12,624 nt of DNA from Acanthaster planci (lineage: Eukaryota; Echinodermata; Asteroidea; Valvatida; Acanthasteridae), in contig NW_019091841.1 in assembly GCF_001949145.1 (NCBI RefSeq), positions 1,612-14,235 on the forward strand, read 5' to 3'. Of the stretch, positions 7,813 through 12,624 are shown piece after piece. The notes under the pieces are model-generated. The model was not told the origin of the DNA and did no database searches. It saw only the letters and a program-made list of their open reading frames with translations. Every line of letters starts with the position of its first letter. The first letter of the stretch is position 1. The position numbers were made by a program, and so were the translations under genes.

Positions 7813-8937
7813 AATGACACAGTTTCACCGAAAATGAGGTTCCTCCTCCATGGTCTGGACAAGTCCAATCTTAAAAGACAAAATTCTGTAGAGTCAAAAA
7901 AGAAGAAAAGCATCCTCCTTGTAACGCAACTGCCAAGTAGAGTAATTGTCAGTTCTCACAAATATTCACCATGAAGTTGATGGTTGTTACATCCCATGAC
8001 AAAAATACACCACATGAAAGAAACAAATTTGCGTTGCCACTTGGCGGCATGTTTCTGCCACAACACCCTGTACTTGACCAATAATCCGTCACGATGTCCC
8101 CAGAATGAATTTTAATCATCTCTGTAAATTAAGTCTTACATGTAGTTACTTACATGCACTGCATCAGAGACCAACTGTATGGTGTACCACCATGACCCAC
8201 CGTGCCGGGCCAAGTACGGCGAAACTTAGAGCGCAGAGCTTTTCAATTGGTACCATATACAGTACATGATTGTACACTGCATGCTGTGTACAGTACATGT
8301 GGATGACAAAATGAGCCACACTGGATCATAGAGCTGGGGCTAACTCATCACCATGGTTAGTCTGGTTTCCTGTCCGAAGATTCCAAAGATCGACACATGG
8401 AATAGGCGGAGATTCCATAACCAGACTACCCCATGGTAAATGCTGTACACCCTGATTGGAAGCCATTTGTGCCAGAGCCTGGCAGACAGCTTCAGTTTTT
8501 GAAACAGCTTCGCGCGCTGGTTCAGAAACGGGCTTTTAGAGCTACGGCTTGGTCTTTTAGAGATTGTTCTCACCCAAAACTGGTGACGTGGAGCAACTCA
8601 TATCAGCAAAATGTATAAAGCTTTCAGCAAAATGTACGAAAAAGCAATTATCAGCATTTATTTCCACCCAAAGCAGATGGAGTGGTAAATCATTTTTGGA
8701 ATGTACCTGTGCAGTACAAAGCCTATGATATGCAAATTCAAACAACAATTACAAATTACAGAATACAAAATTACCCAATTCTCATGAACAAATTAACAAG
8801 GATCCAGTCCAGTATACAATATCTTTTGGGCCAACCATCCTAAGTCATCAATATCAAACGCTGTGATTGGACAGCAATTTCCATGAAGTGGGGCCTGACT
8901 TGGGCCTGCACTGGCTTGCTGGAATATCAGTCAACTA
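7813..8937. other. Single-copy non-coding stretch
   Basis: No recognisable gene. The stretch holds an 88-bp imperfect palindrome (8350-8437, listed separately). A 7-bp stem TGTACAC/GTGTACA lies at about 8272-8294, with CAGTACATG repeated on either side of it. A direct repeat CAGCAAAATGTA occurs near 8605 and 8627. Open frames of 60-77 codons here have no known motif. Confidence 0.45.
8350..8437. repeat. 88-bp imperfect palindrome
   Basis: ACCATGGTTAGTCTGGTT at 8350-8367 is the reverse complement of AACCAGACTACCCCATGGT at 8419-8437 except for one mismatch and one extra base. Inside, ATTCCA near 8380 and TGGAAT near 8398 can extend pairing. The arms are long for chance. It could be a small foldback or MITE remnant; no flanking target duplication is evident. 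Confidence 0.55.
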
Positions 8938-11103
8938 ATAAGCATTTTCAAAAACCACAAACAACTATTTATGTCAAACGACAGAAATTGGTGATCGAGT
9001 ACCAAATGGCTTTTCTTAATTTGGCCTTTAATAATCTAGTGCTTCTCCCAACAAAGGAAGGGGTCAGGCGTTTCCTTTCGGCACATTCCCCAAGGCGTTT
9101 TTAATAATAACACAGTGACTTAAAAACTGAGGTCAATTTTGAGGTCCCTGAATGAAATTCGCACCAACATCCACCAAAGTCGGTGACTTTGCCAATTCTG
9201 AGAAGGGGGGGAAGAACCCCCCTAAAACCATTAAGGGAAAAAAGGGGGAAATTACCTTCTAGCTGGCAACCGAGTATAGGAATTACAGGATCGCTGTCGA
9301 TTACTCTAGAATCAGCAAAATGGACTACTGACGGAAAGTGCATCAAAATGTATTTGCAAAGCAACACTGAAAAGAGGCATTGAAGTTAGCTACGGCTGAC
9401 AGGTGGTGGCACTGAGCAGGGTTGAGGAGGGTTTCTTTTGCCAAAACAGACAGAGTTTTCTCTTCGCCAACCAAACGACACGGCTACTCAAGCAAAAGTG
9501 ACCAGGAGTTCTCTCCAGAGCTACTAACATCTTAAGGTCACACCAGTAACTAGTTCAAGGCATTAAATCACTGTGCAAACAACTGTGAGTTACCACTACT
9601 GACCCACTTACATGTAGTGACAAGGATCCTCCAATGTCCCACGGTGATAAATTATTTGAAGCTGCAATTTATTTTGCCTCAAATTGATTAAGAGGTGGAA
9701 TGGCTTGTTTGGCACTGAGCAATATTCAATTAGAAAAGGGCAGTTTTGTGTGGCGGCAAAGTAAGAAATGTCTTAACTTGGATGTGGGTGTTATACATGT
9801 ACATGTACCTTTGTCAAAAACTGCAAGATTTGTGTAAACCTTACAGTTCTGGAAGTAGTGTAAATAAATGGTAAATGAAGACAAGGTCCAACCTGAGGCT
9901 GAGCTAAAGACTACCCATACAAAATGCATTAATGGGAAGAAAAACCAAACCAACCAATCATGGCAACTTTTGTTTATTCTCAATGTGTAACCTTACAAGT
10001 GTCTTGGTTAAACAGCTACCGTAGCCTAGGCCTATTTGACTACATTTCCCTGATTTGAAATATTAACAGTCTAATATTTAGGGTGCCCTCCTTTATTTCT
10101 GATTACTTAGACTGGCTTTTTTTACCCATACTGCCCTTACAGACAAAACGTCATACAAGACCTACCTTAGCAAAAAATGTCATTCAAATGGGTATATATA
10201 TAGCACTACACTGATGTTATGCACCACTGTAAAAATAGGGTGTTGGTAAAAGTCGGAGGTAAAGTAGCCAGAGGTAGTCGGAGATACATGTACAGAAAGA
10301 AGGTATTTTATTCTTCATTAACAATAACGATTATAAAATATGAATTTGTATAGGGTGTCAAAACGGAGGTATAGTCAACTGCGCCTGCAACAGTATTCAC
10401 ATGCCGGATTACTCGAAAACTTATGAAAATGACAAAGAATTTCTTTAATTAATGCCTACATGTATGTATCAGGTGCATGTTATTTTGTTTCCTTATTTAC
10501 CCACCCTGACAACCTTAAATCATCCTAAATGGAATAATACGCCAGGCCGGAGTTAACAATAAACCAACTCTTCACTTGATTTCTGCACGTGTATGGGTCA
10601 ACGCGGAGGTTGAGTAAAAGTAGTTCAAACATACAGTACTTTAAAAATTATCCAAAATTACAAAATGTCTGAAATAAATGCCACTAGTGTTTTTCTCTTT
10701 ATTTATTGACCAAAACATCTGTAAAATGTTCTCTATGGCATAGCATGTCAGGCAGGAGGTAATACATGTTGTGTAATATAAAAACTATGATATGGTACAT
10801 GTACATGTAGCTCGATTTTTGGCATGTATGGGACTACCTGGAAGTTGATTTAAAGTACATCGAATTCAAACTACTGTAACTTGAAAAATCATCAAAAATG
10901 ACAATATTTAGGATGAATGCTTACAGAAAAAATCTTTATTTTATTTTGTCATTAAATTTTAGGGCAGTTGTTTTTTGTGTATACATGCCCAGTGCATGGC
11001 GGCGCTAAAAAGGTATAAAAATAACCATGTATCGGGGCAGGCTGGCAGGGGGTCACAGGGTCATTGCAACAGGTAACTTTTGAGTTGTTGTACATTGTAA
11101 AAT
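8938..11103. repeat. Duplicated segment C, copy 1 (non-coding)
   Basis: Aligns with 11105-12624 from ATAAGCATTTTCAAAAACC onward, at an initial offset of 2167 that drifts with small indels. Bases 8938-10473 are covered by the partner inside this window; 10474-11103 would pair with sequence beyond the window. Indels are frequent and not multiples of three, for example a 4-bp difference near 8993 and a variable C/A run near 9205-9225. The open frames at 9101-9367 and 9726-9983 are therefore not conserved coding sequence. It ends exactly at the N at 11104. Confidence 0.9.
10220..10965. repeat. Degenerate tandem repeat, about 240-bp period
   Basis: Diverged units can be aligned by a shared order of landmarks: a GTATGGG-like start, CGGAGGT, TCAAAC..TACTGTAACTT, AAAATCATC/AAAATGACAA, an ATGCCTACA-like word, then a T-rich tail TTTATTTT..TCATTAA. 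Units start near 10350, 10592 and 10824; a partial unit with the same tail ends near 10324. The CGGAGGT core also recurs at closer spacing near 10255 and 10278. Units agree only partly by eye, so the array is old. The part of this array present in segment C copy 2 is at 12370-12624. Confidence 0.45.
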
Positions 11104-11104
11104 N
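11104..11104. other. Single undetermined base at a repeat-copy boundary (contig join)
   Basis: Followed directly by ATAAGCATTTTCAAAAACC, equivalent to 8938. It is the third N in the window and the third at the exact start of a second copy. Confidence 0.8.
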
Positions 11105-12624
11105 ATAAGCATTTTCAAAAACCACTAACAACTATTTATGTCAAACGACAGAAATTGGTGAGTACCAAATGGCTTTTCTTAATTTGGCCCTTAATAATCT
11201 AGTGCTTCCCCCAATCGAAGGGAGGGGTCAGGCATTTCCTTTCGGCACATTCCCCGAAGCGTCATTAATAATAATACAGTGACTTAAAAACTGAGGTCAA
11301 TTTTGAGGTCCCTGAATGAAATTGGCACCAACATCCACCAAAGTCGGTGATTTTGCCACTTCTGAGGAGGGCGAAATCCCCCCCCCAAAAAAAAAAACCA
11401 TTAAGGGAAAAAAGGGGAGAAATTCCCTTCCAGCTTCTTAAAATTGGCAATTGAGTACATGAAATACCGGATCGCTGTTGATTACTCGAGTATCAGCAAA
11501 GTGGACTACTGACATAAAGTGCATCAAAATGCTTTTTCAAAGCAACAAAAGAGGCATTGAACTAAGCTGCGGCTGACAGGTGGTGGCACTGAACAAGGTA
11601 GAGGAGGGTTGCTTTTACAAAACCAGACAGGTTTTTCTCTTCGCCAACCAAACACCACGGCTACTCAAGCAAAAGTGACTAGGAGTTCTCTCCAGAGCTA
11701 CTAACATCTTAAGGTCATGCCAGCAACTAGTTCAAGGCATTAAATCACCGTGCAAACAACCGTGAGTGACCACTACTGACCCACTTAGTGACAAGGATCC
11801 TCCAATGGCCCATGGGGATAAATTATTTGAAGCTGCAATTTATTTTGCCTCAAATTGATTAAGAGCTGGAATAGCTTTTTGGGACAGAGCAATATTCAAT
11901 CAAAAAAGGACAGTTTTGTGTGACGACAAAATAGGGGTGTTATACATGTATAGGTACTTTCATCAAGAACTGCAAGATTTGTATAAACCTTACAGTTCTG
12001 GAAGTAGTGTAAATGGTAAATGAAGACAACATCCAACCTGAGGCTGAGCTAAAGACTACCCATACAAAATGCATTAATTGGAAGAAAAACCAAACCAACC
12101 AATCATGGCAACGTTTGTTTATTTTCAATGTGTAACCTTACAAGTGTCTTGGTTAAACAGCTAATGTAGCCTGGGCCTATTTGACTACATTTCCATGATT
12201 TGAAATGTAACCAGTCTAATATTTAAGGTGCCCTCCTTTATTTCTGATTACTTAGACTGGCTTTTTTACCCATGCTGCCCTTACAGACAAAACGTCATAG
12301 AAGACCTACCTTAGCAAAAAATGTCATTCAAATGAGTATATATATAGCACTACACTGATGTTATGCACCACTGTAAAAACAGGGTGTTGGTAAAAATCGG
12401 AGGTAGCCAGAGGTAGTCGGAGGTACATGTACAGAAAGAAGTTATTTTATTGTTCATTAACAATAACCATTACAAAATATCCTCATTTGTATAGCGTGTC
12501 AGAACGGAGGTACATGTACATGTATAATCAACTGCACCTGCAACAGTATTCACATGATTTTACTCGAAAACATATGAAAATGGCAAAGAATTTCTTTAAT
12601 TACTGCTTACATGTATGTATCAGG
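11105..12624. repeat. Duplicated segment C, copy 2 (runs off the window end)
   Basis: Counterpart of 8938-10473. Differences include the loss of a 6-bp CATGTA unit (CTTAGTGAC at about 11786 against CTTACATGTAGTGAC at about 9605), a 12-bp gain of TACATG units at about 12510, and a longer C/A run near 11380-11398. The minus-strand frames at 11265-11450 and 11940-12128 mirror those of copy 1 but are shifted by indels, so I do not call them genes. Confidence 0.9.

Noticed and set aside
9101-11450. Cysteine- and phenylalanine-rich minus-strand frames (9101-9367 and 11265-11450) shared by the copies of segment C
   Set aside because: Indels not divisible by three, including variable C/A runs, break the frame differently in each copy, so it is not conserved coding sequence.

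Overview
This window looks like a nuclear scaffold of an animal, most likely a marine invertebrate such as an echinoderm, hemichordate or cephalochordate; the phylum is not settled by the sequence. The reasons are AT-rich non-coding DNA with no operon-like gene packing, decayed non-LTR retrotransposon pieces, and a very large excess of the palindrome ACATGT (about 40 copies by eye, about 3 expected by chance). I find no intact host gene, tRNA, rRNA or CRISPR array. All long open frames that I could recognise are broken reverse transcriptase (RT) remnants, and several open frames begin at GTG or TTG rather than ATG.

Layout: 1-3380 is AT-rich unique DNA with dense ACATGT palindromes, one weak candidate exon on the minus strand (695-841) and one unrecognised open frame (2048-2398). 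3381-3759 is a GC-richer patch of nested hairpins and short repeats. 3760-5515 and 5517-6993 are two copies of a segment carrying broken RT pieces. 7160-7485 and 7487-7812 are two copies of a 326-bp segment. 7813-8937 is single-copy DNA with an 88-bp imperfect palindrome. 8938-11103 and 11105-12624 are two copies of a long non-coding segment that includes a degenerate tandem repeat of about 240 bp.

The central observation is that the only three undetermined bases (N at 5516, 7486 and 11104) lie exactly at the start of the second copy of each duplication. In each case the sequence left of the N (a suffix) matches the sequence right of it (a prefix), with roughly 5-7% divergence. This is the pattern expected when overlapping contigs from two divergent haplotypes are laid end to end instead of merged. 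I therefore read the three duplications mainly as assembly artefacts that preserve allelic variation, not as true tandem duplications. Read that way, the window is an accidental comparison of two haplotypes. It shows a structural difference in a retrotransposon relic (one copy keeps an FADD-type RT core, the other a YVDD-type core) and insertions or deletions of TACATG-like units in steps of 6 or 12 bp.
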